From DATLNF01 sp046590575 (GTDB taxonomy: Bacteria > Actinomycetota > Actinomycetes > BP-191): DNA of 16,307 bases. The DNA is taken from positions 1 to 16,307 of the forward strand of contig JBKJUS010000140.1 in the NCBI GenBank assembly GCA_046590575.1, in the 5' to 3' direction. The notes beneath the pieces are model-generated. The model saw only the letters and a list, made by a program, of their open reading frames with translations, made no database searches and was not told the DNA's origin. Below are positions 1 to 6,628 of the stretch, piece after piece. The position numbers and the translations under genes are program-made. The stretch's first letter is position 1; each line of letters opens with the position of its first letter.

Positions 1-15
1 TGGGTGCGGCGAGAC

Positions 16-1479
16 CTAGTGCTTGGGGCGGTGGCGGGTCGACCGGCCGGTGCGGGCGGCCGGCGGCTTGCCGAAGCCGGCTGCGCGGTGGGTCCGCTGC
101 GGCATGAGCTCGCGGACCGGCTCGGCGACGGCCACGCCCGACGGGGCGCGTGAGCCGGTGATGCGTGACATGCCGGAGTGCCCGGGGCAGACCTTCAGCG
201 ACGCGATGTCGATGCCGGCGGTGCGGGTCATCCGCTCGACGTCGCGCACCTGGTCGGGGAGCACCATGGTGACGACGACACCGGACTCACCTGCGCGCGC
301 CGTACGGCCGGCGCGGTGCAGGTAGTCCTTGGGGTCGGCCGGGGGATCGACGTGCAGCACCAGGTCGATGCCGTCGACGTGGATGCCGCGGGCGGCGACG
401 TCGGTCGCGACGAGCACCGGCGTGGCGCCGTCCTTGAAGTGCAGCAGTGAGCGGTTGCGCGCGTTCTGAGTCATGCCACCGTGCAGGGCACCCGCGCGTA
501 CGCCGGCGCGGCGCAGCTGGGTGGCGAGGCGGTCGGCACCATGCTTGGTGCGGACGAAGAGCAGCGTGCGCCCGTCGCGGTTGGCGATCTCGGTAACGAC
601 CGACGCCTTGTCGCCCGGGTGCACGAGCATCAGGTGGTGGTCCATCGTGCTGACCTGCGTGGTCGGAAGCGAGGTCGAGTGCGTCACTGCGTCGACGAGG
701 TAGGCGTCGACGATGGTCTTGACCATCTTGTCCAGCGTCGCGGAGAAGAGCAGCCGCTGCCCCCCGGGACGCACCTGGTCGAGGATCTCCCGGACGACGG
801 GCAGGAAGCCCATGTCGCTCATGTGGTCGGCCTCGTCGAGCACGGTGAGCTCGACGTCGCGCAGGTCGCACGACTTGCGCTCGATGAGGTCCATCAGCCG
901 GCCGGGCGTCGCGATGACGATGTCGACACCGCGGCGCATGGCGTCGATCTGCTTGCCCATCGACAGGCCGCCGACGACGACCTTCATGCGCAGGCCGAGC
1001 ACATGGCCGAGCGGCTCGAGCGCGTCGTTGACCTGCAGCGCGAGCTCGCGGGTCGGGACGAGCACCAGACCGCGCGGCCGCTTGGGAGCGGCCTTGGTAC
1101 CGGCGAGACGGGTGAGCATCGGCAGCCCGAAGGCGAGAGTCTTGCCGGAGCCGGTCTCGGCCCGGCCGAGAACATCGCGACCGGCGAGTGCATCCGGCAG
1201 TGCCGCGACCTGGATGGCGAAGGGCGCGATCATGCCGCGCTTGGTCAGAGCCGCGACCAGAGCCTCGGGCAGTCCGAGCTCGGCGAAGGTGGGGACGGGA
1301 CCGTCGTGGACGGCGTCAGTGACGATCTCCGCGCGCTCGACGGAGACGGTCACTGGTTCGCGCCGAGAGACCGGTCGCGACGATGACGATGGAGCCGACC
1401 CTCCGGTACGCGGGCGCGAGCGGGGCTTGCGCGCCGGCGCAGCAGCGGACTGGGCGGAGTGGGACGTGGTGGGGCGCAT
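16..1479 (-). CDS. DEAD-box ATP-dependent RNA helicase
   Basis: This 487-residue protein is an ATP-driven RNA helicase of superfamily 2, expected to remodel rRNA or mRNA structure in the cytoplasm. The full motif set is visible: a Q-motif around residues 65-90, Walker A AETGSGKT (107-114), PTRELALQ (142-149), TPGRLMD (191-197), DEAD (215-218), SAT (246-248), ARGIHVDGID (363-372) and HRAGRTARAG (388-397). The first ~60 residues are a low-complexity Ser/Arg/Pro tail, and the C-terminus is short and basic, as in RhlE/CsdA-like proteins. The open frame continues upstream to 2232, but that part lies antisense to dgt. The ATG at 1479 is chosen because AGGAAGG lies 12 nt upstream and the divergent dgt starts beyond it. 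The Shine-Dalgarno is enclosed in a hairpin (see 1493-1521), suggesting structure-controlled translation. The family call is firm; the RhlE/DeaD subgroup is not resolved. Confidence 0.95.
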   Translation of the reverse strand: MRPTTSHSAQSAAAPARKPRSRPRTGGSAPSSSSRPVSRREPVTVSVERAEIVTDAVHDGPVPTFAELGLPEALVAALTKRGMIAPFAIQVAALPDALAGRDVLGRAETGSGKTLAFGLPMLTRLAGTKAAPKRPRGLVLVPTRELALQVNDALEPLGHVLGLRMKVVVGGLSMGKQIDAMRRGVDIVIATPGRLMDLIERKSCDLRDVELTVLDEADHMSDMGFLPVVREILDQVRPGGQRLLFSATLDKMVKTIVDAYLVDAVTHSTSLPTTQVSTMDHHLMLVHPGDKASVVTEIANRDGRTLLFVRTKHGADRLATQLRRAGVRAGALHGGMTQNARNRSLLHFKDGATPVLVATDVAARGIHVDGIDLVLHVDPPADPKDYLHRAGRTARAGESGVVVTMVLPDQVRDVERMTRTAGIDIASLKVCPGHSGMSRITGSRAPSGVAVAEPVRELMPQRTHRAAGFGKPPAARTGRSTRHRPKH

Positions 1480-1492
1480 GGCAGCGAAAAGC

Positions 1493-1521
1493 CTTCCTGG
1501 AGGTGGCACGTCTCCAGGAAG
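1493..1521 (-). promoter_or_regulatory. Leader hairpin sequestering the helicase ribosome binding site
   Basis: On the helicase mRNA, bases 1521-1512 (CTTCCTGGAG) pair perfectly with bases 1502-1493 (CTCCAGGAAG), a 10-bp stem with a 9-nt loop (1511-1503). The only good Shine-Dalgarno, AGGAAGG (1498-1492), lies almost entirely in the 3' arm, and the 5' arm CTTCCT mimics the 16S anti-SD. The stem is followed by GGCTTTTC, so it could also work as a weak terminator. The inverted repeat is observed; its regulatory role (thermosensor, cold-shock control, or self-unwinding by the encoded helicase) is inferred. Confidence 0.65.
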
Positions 1522-1582
1522 TCGCTGAGTTGCGGTTCGAAGGACGAGCCCAGCGCGCGCGAATCGCACACCGAGTGAGCCC

Positions 1583-1588
1583 ACTCTA
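1583..1588 (-). promoter_or_regulatory. Candidate -10 box for the helicase gene
   Basis: TAGAGT on the minus strand fits the actinobacterial TANNNT -10 pattern. It would place the transcript start near 1575 and give a leader of roughly 95 nt containing the SD-sequestering hairpin. No convincing -35 element is present, which is common in this phylum. Confidence 0.4.
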
Positions 1589-1614
1589 CCCGATCGCCCG
1601 TCGTACGACGTCGC

Positions 1615-1620
1615 TAGGCT
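1615..1620 (+). promoter_or_regulatory. -10 box placing dgt as a leaderless gene
   Basis: TAGGCT ends 7 bp before the dgt ATG at 1628, so initiation at the usual distance would fall on or next to the A of the start codon. No Shine-Dalgarno is present between box and start. TANNNT 6-8 nt ahead of an ATG is the known signature of leaderless actinobacterial transcripts. Confidence 0.6.
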
Positions 1621-1627
1621 CATCGCA

Positions 1628-2875
1628 ATGAGAGAGCACGGGTACGACGCGGCGTCGGTGGAGCGGCTCCTCGTCGAGCCGGCGAAGGCCAGCGGAGCCG
1701 ACCGCACACCCTTCGAGCGCGACCGCGCGCGGGTGCTGCACTCCGCTGCTTTTCGCCGACTCGCGGCCAAGACGCAAGTCGTCGGCGTCGGTGTCGATGA
1801 CTTCCCGCGAACCAGGCTGACGCATTCGTTGGAGTGCGCGCAGATCGGCCGCGAGATGGCCGCGGGGCTCGGTGCTGATCCCGACCTGGTCGATGCAGCC
1901 TGCCTAGCGCACGATCTGGGACACCCGCCGTTCGGGCACAACGGCGAGCGGGCGCTCGACGAGGCGGCGGCGGAGTGCGGCGGGTTCGAGGGCAATGCCC
2001 AGAGCTTCCGGATCCTGACCCGACTGGAGGCCAAGGCCGTCGGAGCCGATGGTCGGGCGTCGGGGCTCAACCTCGCGCGGGGCACCCTGGATGCGACGGT
2101 GAAGTACCCCTGGACTCGAGCGGATGCGCCGGTGTCGGGCAAGTTCGGCGTGTACGACGACGACGCCGCGGCTTTCGGGTGGCTGCGCGATGCCGTCGAC
2201 GGCGTCGGGCAGTCGCTCGAGGCGCAGGTCATGGACTGGGCCGACGACGTCGCCTACTCGGTGCATGATCTCGAAGACGGCATCTACGCCGACCTCATCG
2301 ACCCGGCCGTGCTCGCCGATCCCTCGGTGCGCGATGAGCTGTGCGTGCTGACCGCCGACCACTACACCGACGCGTCGACCGATGAGCTCCGGGCGACTCT
2401 CGACCGGTTGTTAGCGCAGCCGTGGTGGGTCGAGTCCTTCGACGGCTCGGCCACTGACCTCGCTGCCCTGAAGGCCACGACGAGCGAGCTCACCGGCCGC
2501 TTCTGCGGCGCAGCGCTGCGCGCGACGGTCGCCGCGGCGGGGGAGCAGCCGCTGCGCCGGCACCTGGCTGACTTCGTCGTACCCCGCGACGTCCGGCTGG
2601 AGTGCGCGTTGCTCAAGGGGGTGACCGCTCGTTTCGTGATGTGGCGACCCGACGTGCTGCGTCGACAAGAGGCGGAGCGCCGGCTTGTCGCCGACCTGGT
2701 GGGTGCGGTGCGCGACGGCGCACCGCAGACGCTCGACCGGACTCTGCGATCGGCGTACGCCGATGCCGAGTCGGCAGGTGAGCGGCTGCGCGTCCTCGTC
2801 GACCACATCGCGGGTCTGACCGACACGTCGGCGATCGCGCTGCATACCCGGCTGGTCCCCCCGAACGGCCGCTGA
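1628..2875 (+). CDS. dgt: dGTPase-like deoxynucleotide triphosphohydrolase
   Basis: This 415-residue HD-superfamily enzyme is expected to hydrolyse dNTPs (classically dGTP) to the nucleoside plus tripolyphosphate, trimming the dNTP pool for replication. Metal-site motifs are visible: LTHSLE with H66, LAHDLGHPPFGHNGE with H95/D96 plus H99 and H104, and MDWADDVAYSVHDLED (202-217) with the final Asp ligand. The N-terminal RTPFERDRARVLHSAAFRRL segment is typical of the bacterial Dgt type. Length agrees with actinobacterial members. The ATG is preferred because a TAGGCT -10 box lies 7 bp upstream, implying leaderless expression. The adjacency to dnaG downstream is common in actinobacteria. The exact nucleotide preference cannot be read from sequence. 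Confidence 0.93.
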   Translation: MREHGYDAASVERLLVEPAKASGADRTPFERDRARVLHSAAFRRLAAKTQVVGVGVDDFPRTRLTHSLECAQIGREMAAGLGADPDLVDAACLAHDLGHPPFGHNGERALDEAAAECGGFEGNAQSFRILTRLEAKAVGADGRASGLNLARGTLDATVKYPWTRADAPVSGKFGVYDDDAAAFGWLRDAVDGVGQSLEAQVMDWADDVAYSVHDLEDGIYADLIDPAVLADPSVRDELCVLTADHYTDASTDELRATLDRLLAQPWWVESFDGSATDLAALKATTSELTGRFCGAALRATVAAAGEQPLRRHLADFVVPRDVRLECALLKGVTARFVMWRPDVLRRQEAERRLVADLVGAVRDGAPQTLDRTLRSAYADAESAGERLRVLVDHIAGLTDTSAIALHTRLVPPNGR

Positions 2876-2886
2876 CCTGCGGTTTT
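2869..2886 (+). terminator. Weak hairpin plus T-run at the dgt stop
   Basis: CCGC (2869-2872) and GCGG (2879-2882) form a 4-bp stem around the stop codon, followed directly by TTTT. It is short and may terminate only partly; it lies just upstream of the strong dnaG promoter. Confidence 0.25.
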
Positions 2887-2897
2887 GCTTCTTGCGC

Positions 2898-2925
2898 TTG
2901 ACATCCCGCGACAGGAAATTATAAT
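2898..2925 (+). promoter_or_regulatory. Consensus-perfect sigma-70-type promoter of dnaG
   Basis: TTGACA (2898-2903) and TATAAT (2920-2925) match both consensus hexamers exactly, with a 16-bp spacer in an A/T-rich island that contrasts with the surrounding GC-rich DNA. The predicted start is near 2932, giving a ~98-nt leader before the dnaG ATG. It probably drives dnaG and, by read-through, the principal sigma factor gene. The match is observed; its strength and target are inferred. Confidence 0.75.
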
Positions 2926-2960
2926 TATGAAGCCGCCCTGATTCGAGGCTTCGTAGCCCT

Positions 2961-2978
2961 GCTGGCTCATAGCCCAGC
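2961..2978 (+). promoter_or_regulatory. Hairpin in the dnaG mRNA leader
   Basis: GCTGGCT (2961-2967) pairs with AGCCCAGC (2971-2978) with one bulged C and a 3-nt loop. Neighbouring AGCC and GGCT tetramers (2931, 2947, 2955) allow alternative pairings, so the leader could adopt more than one fold. Function is unknown. Confidence 0.3.
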
Positions 2979-3029
2979 TCATGACCCCCGACGGCAACAC
3001 AATTCGCCGGACGTGGAGGTGCGACGACC

Positions 3030-4934
3030 ATGGCCGGACGTATCGCCGACGCCGACGTCACCCGGGTTCGCGAGATGTCACCGATCGAGACCGTGGTCGC
3101 CGACTACGTGCAGCTGCGCAGCGCCGGCGGCGGCGAGCTCAAGGGCCTGTGTCCCTTCCACGACGAGAAGTCACCGTCCTTCCACGTCACTCCTGTGCGA
3201 GGTCTGTGGCACTGCTTCGGCTGCGGCGAAGGCGGCGACACGATCGGTTTCGTCCGCCAGATCGAGCACCTCTCTTTCGCCGAGGCGATCGAGAAGCTCG
3301 CGGCGCGCGCCGGCATCGAGCTGACCTACGAGCAAGGCAGCGCGGCGTCCCGCGGGCACTCCAGCCAGCGCGCCCGCCTCGTCGAGGCGCACAAGCAGGC
3401 GGTGGCGTTCTTCGCCGAGCGGCTCACCGGCGATCCTGCAGCTGAGGTCGCCCGCGCCTTCCTGGCCGAGCGCGGCTTCGACCTGGCTGCGGCGGCGGCG
3501 TACGACGTGGGCTGGTCGCCGGACTCCTGGGATGCGCTGACCAAGCACCTCACGAGCAAGGGCTTCACCCGTGACGAGCTGCTCGCGGGCGGGCTGGCGA
3601 AGGCCGGGCAGCGCGGCGCCTACGACTCCTTCCGTGGCCGGTTGATGTTCCCGATCCGCGACAACACCGGCGACCCCATCGGGTTCGGCGCGCGCAAGCT
3701 GCTCGAGTCCGACACGGGGCCGAAGTACCTCAACACTCCCGAGACGCCGATCTACAAGAAGAGTCACGTCCTGTACGGCTTGGAGAAGGCGCGCGTTGAG
3801 ATCGGCCGGCGCAGCCAGGCCGTCGTCGTCGAGGGCTACACCGACGTCATGGCATGTCACCTCGCCGGGGTCGGCACCGCAGTGGCGACCTGCGGCACGA
3901 GCCTCACGACCGACCACATCGGGCTGCTCCGCCGGCTGCTGATGGACCACGACGAGTTCCGCGGCGAGGTCATCTTCACCTTCGACGGCGACAGCGCCGG
4001 CCAGCGTGCGGCGCTCAAGGTGTTCGAAGAGGACCAGCGCTTCGTCACCCAGACCTTCGTCGCGGTCGAGCCGGCTGGGCTCGACCCGTGCGAGCTGCGG
4101 CTGGCGCACGGCGACGCGGCGGTGCGCGAGCTGATCGCGTCGCGGGTGCCGCTGTTCGAGTTCAAGCTGCGCAGTGAGCTCGACCGCTTCGACCTCGAGA
4201 CCGTCGAGGGCCGCATCGGGGCGCTGGCTGCCTGCGCCCCGATCGTCGCCTCCATCCGCGACCGATCGATGCGACCGGAGTACGCCCGCTGGTTGGCCGG
4301 GCGACTCGGCATGGACGTCGACGAGGTGGTCCGCCGAGTCGGCGAGGCGGCCGGCGCAGGGTCAGTCGGGCGCCCGCAGCGCAGCGGCGACGTGCGCTCG
4401 GCACCGGTCGACACCGACCGCAGTACGCCGGGTGATTTCGTCCGGCCGCGTCCGGACGACCCGGCTCTGCGCGGCGAGCGCGAGTCGATGAAGTGCGTGC
4501 TGCAGGTGCCGGGCGCGGCGACCTATGACTGGCCGCACCTCACGCCCGAGCTGCTGCAGCACCCGTCGTACCGCGCGGTGCTAGCGGCCGTGGCGGCGGC
4601 GGGCGGAGTGCCGATCGGTGCGGTGGACGGTGCGGCCTTCGTGGCCGCTGCCCGCGATGCGGCGCCGGATGACGCAGTGCGTTCCTTCGTCACTGAGCTC
4701 GCGGTCGAGCCTCTTCTCTGCGGCCCGACTGAGCGGACGGCGTACGCCTCGGGCCAGCTGGCCCGGCTGCAGGAAGTCGCGCTCCAGCGCCAGATTGTGG
4801 AACTGAAAGGTCGTCTGCAACGGTTGAACCCCTTGGAGGAGTCTCAGTACAACAAGCTCTTTGCCGAGCTCATCGCGATGGAAGCCAAGGCCCGAGCCCT
4901 CCGCGAGCGGGCGCTGTCCGCTCCCGCCCTATGA
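3030..4934 (+). CDS. dnaG: DNA primase
   Basis: This 634-residue primase makes RNA primers for lagging-strand and origin synthesis, working with the replicative helicase DnaB. The N-terminal CHC2 zinc finger is intact: C41, H44, C62 and C65, in CPFH and HCFGC. The RNA polymerase core follows (YLNTPETP, then the Toprim segment VVVEGYTDVM with E268, and FDGDSAGQ with D319/D321). A DnaB-binding-associated region follows at about 355-450 and a helical C-terminal domain at about 490-634, as in actinobacterial DnaG. The start is supported by GGAGG about ten bases ahead of the ATG. The gene is 154 bp downstream of dgt and immediately upstream of the sigma factor gene. A consensus promoter lies at 2898-2925. 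Confidence 0.97.
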   Translation: MAGRIADADVTRVREMSPIETVVADYVQLRSAGGGELKGLCPFHDEKSPSFHVTPVRGLWHCFGCGEGGDTIGFVRQIEHLSFAEAIEKLAARAGIELTYEQGSAASRGHSSQRARLVEAHKQAVAFFAERLTGDPAAEVARAFLAERGFDLAAAAAYDVGWSPDSWDALTKHLTSKGFTRDELLAGGLAKAGQRGAYDSFRGRLMFPIRDNTGDPIGFGARKLLESDTGPKYLNTPETPIYKKSHVLYGLEKARVEIGRRSQAVVVEGYTDVMACHLAGVGTAVATCGTSLTTDHIGLLRRLLMDHDEFRGEVIFTFDGDSAGQRAALKVFEEDQRFVTQTFVAVEPAGLDPCELRLAHGDAAVRELIASRVPLFEFKLRSELDRFDLETVEGRIGALAACAPIVASIRDRSMRPEYARWLAGRLGMDVDEVVRRVGEAAGAGSVGRPQRSGDVRSAPVDTDRSTPGDFVRPRPDDPALRGERESMKCVLQVPGAATYDWPHLTPELLQHPSYRAVLAAVAAAGGVPIGAVDGAAFVAAARDAAPDDAVRSFVTELAVEPLLCGPTERTAYASGQLARLQEVALQRQIVELKGRLQRLNPLEESQYNKLFAELIAMEAKARALRERALSAPAL

Positions 4935-4963
4935 CGAAAAGCGTGATCTATGACGAACTCTGA
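4931..4963 (+). other. Possible 10-codon coupling ORF between dnaG and the sigma gene
   Basis: An ATG overlaps the dnaG stop as ATGA and opens a 10-residue frame (MTKSVIYDEL) that stops at 4961-4963, 16 nt before the sigma-factor ATG at 4980. A 10-bp direct repeat CTATGACGAA (4929-4938 and 4948-4957) underlies it and also creates the alternative ATG at 4950. It has no Shine-Dalgarno of its own, so it could be translated only by reinitiation after dnaG. It may be incidental. Confidence 0.25.
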
Positions 4964-4979
4964 CAGCAAAAGGAACTTC

Positions 4980-6155
4980 ATGAGCGCCGCAGCGCTGCCC
5001 AAGGAAGCCCAGATCGACGAGGTCAAGGACCTCATCACCCGAGGTAAGGAACAGGGCTTCCTCACCTCGGAAGAGATCGGTGTCGCGCTAGTCCAGGCCG
5101 AGCTGCCGCCGGAGCAGATGGACGCCGTCCTCCAAGTCTTCAACGACGAAGGCATCGAGATCGTCGAGCCGGAGAGCGGCGAAGAGGACGACGAGCGCAC
5201 CCGGTCGGCGATGGTGCGCCGCGAGGAGGAGCTCGCCCTCAAGGCGCCGACCAACGACCCGGTCCGGATGTACCTCAAGGAGATCGGCAAGGTCCCGCTG
5301 CTCACCGCCGAGGAGGAGGTCGACCTCGCCAAGCGGATCGAGGCTGGTCTTTTCGCATCGGAGAAGCTCGCCACGACCCGCAAGATCGCGGACAAGACCC
5401 GGCGCGACCTCGAGGCGATCGAGCGCGACGGCCAGATCGCCAAGAAGAAGCTGGTCGAGGCCAACCTGCGCCTCGTCGTCTCCATCGCCAAGCGCTACGT
5501 CGGGCGCGGCATGCTCTTCCTCGACCTGATCCAGGAGGGCAACCTCGGCTTGATCCGAGCGGTCGAGAAGTTCGACTACACCAAGGGCTACAAGTTCTCG
5601 ACCTACGCCACGTGGTGGATCCGCCAGGCGATCACCCGGGCGATCGCTGACCAGGCGCGCACTATCCGCATCCCCGTGCACATGGTCGAGACGATCAACA
5701 AGCTGATCCGCATCCAGCGTCAGCTTCTCCAGGATCTCGGCCGTGAGCCGATGCCGGAGGAGATCGCCAAGGAGATGGACCTGACGCCGGAGAAGGTGCG
5801 GGAGATCCTCAAGGTGTCCCAGGAGCCGGTGTCTCTGGAGACTCCGATCGGCGAGGAGGAGGACTCCCACCTCGGCGACTTCATCGAGGACTCCGATGCC
5901 GTCGTACCCGTCGACGCTGCCTCGTTCATCCTGCTGCAGGAGCAGCTCGACTCGGTGCTGCACACCCTCTCCGACCGCGAGAAGAAGGTCATCCAGCTGC
6001 GCTTCGGCCTCACTGACGGCCACCCGCGCACGCTGGAGGAGGTAGGCCGCGAGTTCGGCGTGACCCGTGAGCGGATCCGCCAGATCGAGTCCAAGACCTT
6101 GTCGAAGCTACGGCACCCGAGCCGCTCGCAGAAGCTGCGCGACTACCTCGAATAA
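4980..6155 (+). CDS. Principal (group 1) RNA polymerase sigma factor
   Basis: This 391-residue sigma-70 protein is the primary housekeeping specificity factor, equivalent to RpoD/SigA/HrdB. It contains region 1.1 (about 8-64), the 1.2 motif DPVRMYLKEIGKVPLL (93-108), region 2 with the core-binding and -10 recognition segment (about 161-232, including TKGYKFSTYATWWIRQAITR at 201-220), region 3 (about 240-310), and region 4 with DREKKVIQLRFGL (332-344) and the -35-reading HTH VTRERIRQIESKTLSKLRHP (371-390). ATG 4980 is favoured over the in-frame ATG at 4950 because AAAAGGAA precedes it at suitable distance. The protein lacks the long acidic/basic N-terminal extension of many mycobacterial and Streptomyces homologues. 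It is 45 bp after dnaG, suggesting co-transcription. The ten residues added by the 4950 start cannot be ruled out. Confidence 0.95.
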   Translation: MSAAALPKEAQIDEVKDLITRGKEQGFLTSEEIGVALVQAELPPEQMDAVLQVFNDEGIEIVEPESGEEDDERTRSAMVRREEELALKAPTNDPVRMYLKEIGKVPLLTAEEEVDLAKRIEAGLFASEKLATTRKIADKTRRDLEAIERDGQIAKKKLVEANLRLVVSIAKRYVGRGMLFLDLIQEGNLGLIRAVEKFDYTKGYKFSTYATWWIRQAITRAIADQARTIRIPVHMVETINKLIRIQRQLLQDLGREPMPEEIAKEMDLTPEKVREILKVSQEPVSLETPIGEEEDSHLGDFIEDSDAVVPVDAASFILLQEQLDSVLHTLSDREKKVIQLRFGLTDGHPRTLEEVGREFGVTRERIRQIESKTLSKLRHPSRSQKLRDYLE

Positions 6156-6162
6156 CCCGCCT

Positions 6163-6190
6163 GCCGCGCCCCGGGCCCTCGCTTCGCGGC
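6163..6190 (+). terminator. GC-rich hairpin after the sigma factor gene
   Basis: GCCGCG (6163-6168) pairs with CGCGGC (6185-6190) across a 16-nt loop, starting 7 bp after the sigma stop codon. There is no T-run. It is a plausible but weak terminator. Confidence 0.3.
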
Positions 6191-6226
6191 GGCGTGGCGT
6201 ACGACGGGACTCGCTCGCGATCGCCG

Positions 6227-6232
6227 TACGCT
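6227..6232 (+). promoter_or_regulatory. -10 box for a leaderless small gene
   Basis: TACGCT ends 6 bp before the ATG at 6239 and fits TANNNT. Like the dgt promoter it would start transcription at or beside the initiation codon, and no Shine-Dalgarno lies between. Confidence 0.5.
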
Positions 6233-6238
6233 GTCGAC

Positions 6239-6550
6239 ATGGGCGCTTGGCTGGTCTCCCTGGAGACCTTGCACACCGACGACGCGATGCGCGCCGATCT
6301 GTCGACGGCGTTAGCGTCGGTGGGTGGTGAGATCACCAGCGCCCCGGGCACCGGTCGATGCGTGGTCCGCTTGATGGTGCCGGGCGCGGGTCCTGCCGAC
6401 GCGCTGCAGGTGGCCATGGAGGTCTGGCGGGCCTCGGTGGCCGACATCGGTCGCCCCGGCTGGCCGGTATTTGCCGCCGATGTCATCGATCGCGTCGACG
6501 CGCCAGCGACGTCCGCGACGCAGAAGAAGTCGAGCCGACGGACGGCCTGA
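6239..6550 (+). CDS. Small protein of unknown function (103 aa)
   Basis: I do not recognise this family. The frame extends upstream to 6194, but ATG 6239 is chosen because a TANNNT box lies 6 bp ahead of it, consistent with a leaderless mRNA. The sequence begins MGAWLVSLETLHTDDAM and alternates short hydrophobic strands with polar helices (DALQVAMEVWRASVADIG at about 58-75), suggesting a compact alpha/beta fold. The C-terminal ~20 residues are polar and basic. There is no signal peptide, membrane segment or cysteine pair. It stands alone between the sigma factor gene and the ABC exporter, with its own promoter and a candidate terminator at 6555-6574, so it is probably monocistronic. Codon use matches the neighbouring genes, which supports it being a real gene. 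Confidence 0.65.
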   Translation: MGAWLVSLETLHTDDAMRADLSTALASVGGEITSAPGTGRCVVRLMVPGAGPADALQVAMEVWRASVADIGRPGWPVFAADVIDRVDAPATSATQKKSSRRTA

Positions 6551-6554
6551 GCTG

Positions 6555-6574
6555 CGCCTGACCTGTGGCAGGCG
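6555..6574 (+). terminator. Hairpin terminator candidate after the small gene
   Basis: CGCCTG (6555-6560) and CAGGCG (6569-6574) form a perfect 6-bp stem with an 8-nt loop, 5 bp after the stop and followed by TTCC. It would separate the small gene from the ABC transporter transcript. Confidence 0.4.
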
Positions 6575-6628
6575 TTCCGGCGGCAATCCGGTAGCGGTGA
6601 CTCGCTAGGGCTGGGAGAGTCGACAGTT

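Noticed and set aside
481..1386. 301-codon frame opposite the helicase
   Set aside because: It is a shadow of the helicase gene; it is His/Asp/Val-rich with no family motif, as expected from antisense high-GC coding DNA.
1480..2232. N-terminal extension of the helicase frame by 251 codons
   Set aside because: It is antisense to dgt, low-complexity, and passes a good ATG with Shine-Dalgarno at 1479.
2918..2923. Minus-strand TATAAT overlapping the dnaG promoter
   Set aside because: It arises from the self-complementary ATTATAAT; no matching -35 and no minus-strand gene downstream.
4950..4979. In-frame earlier start of the sigma factor
   Set aside because: No Shine-Dalgarno precedes it, whereas ATG 4980 has AAAAGGAA; not fully excluded.
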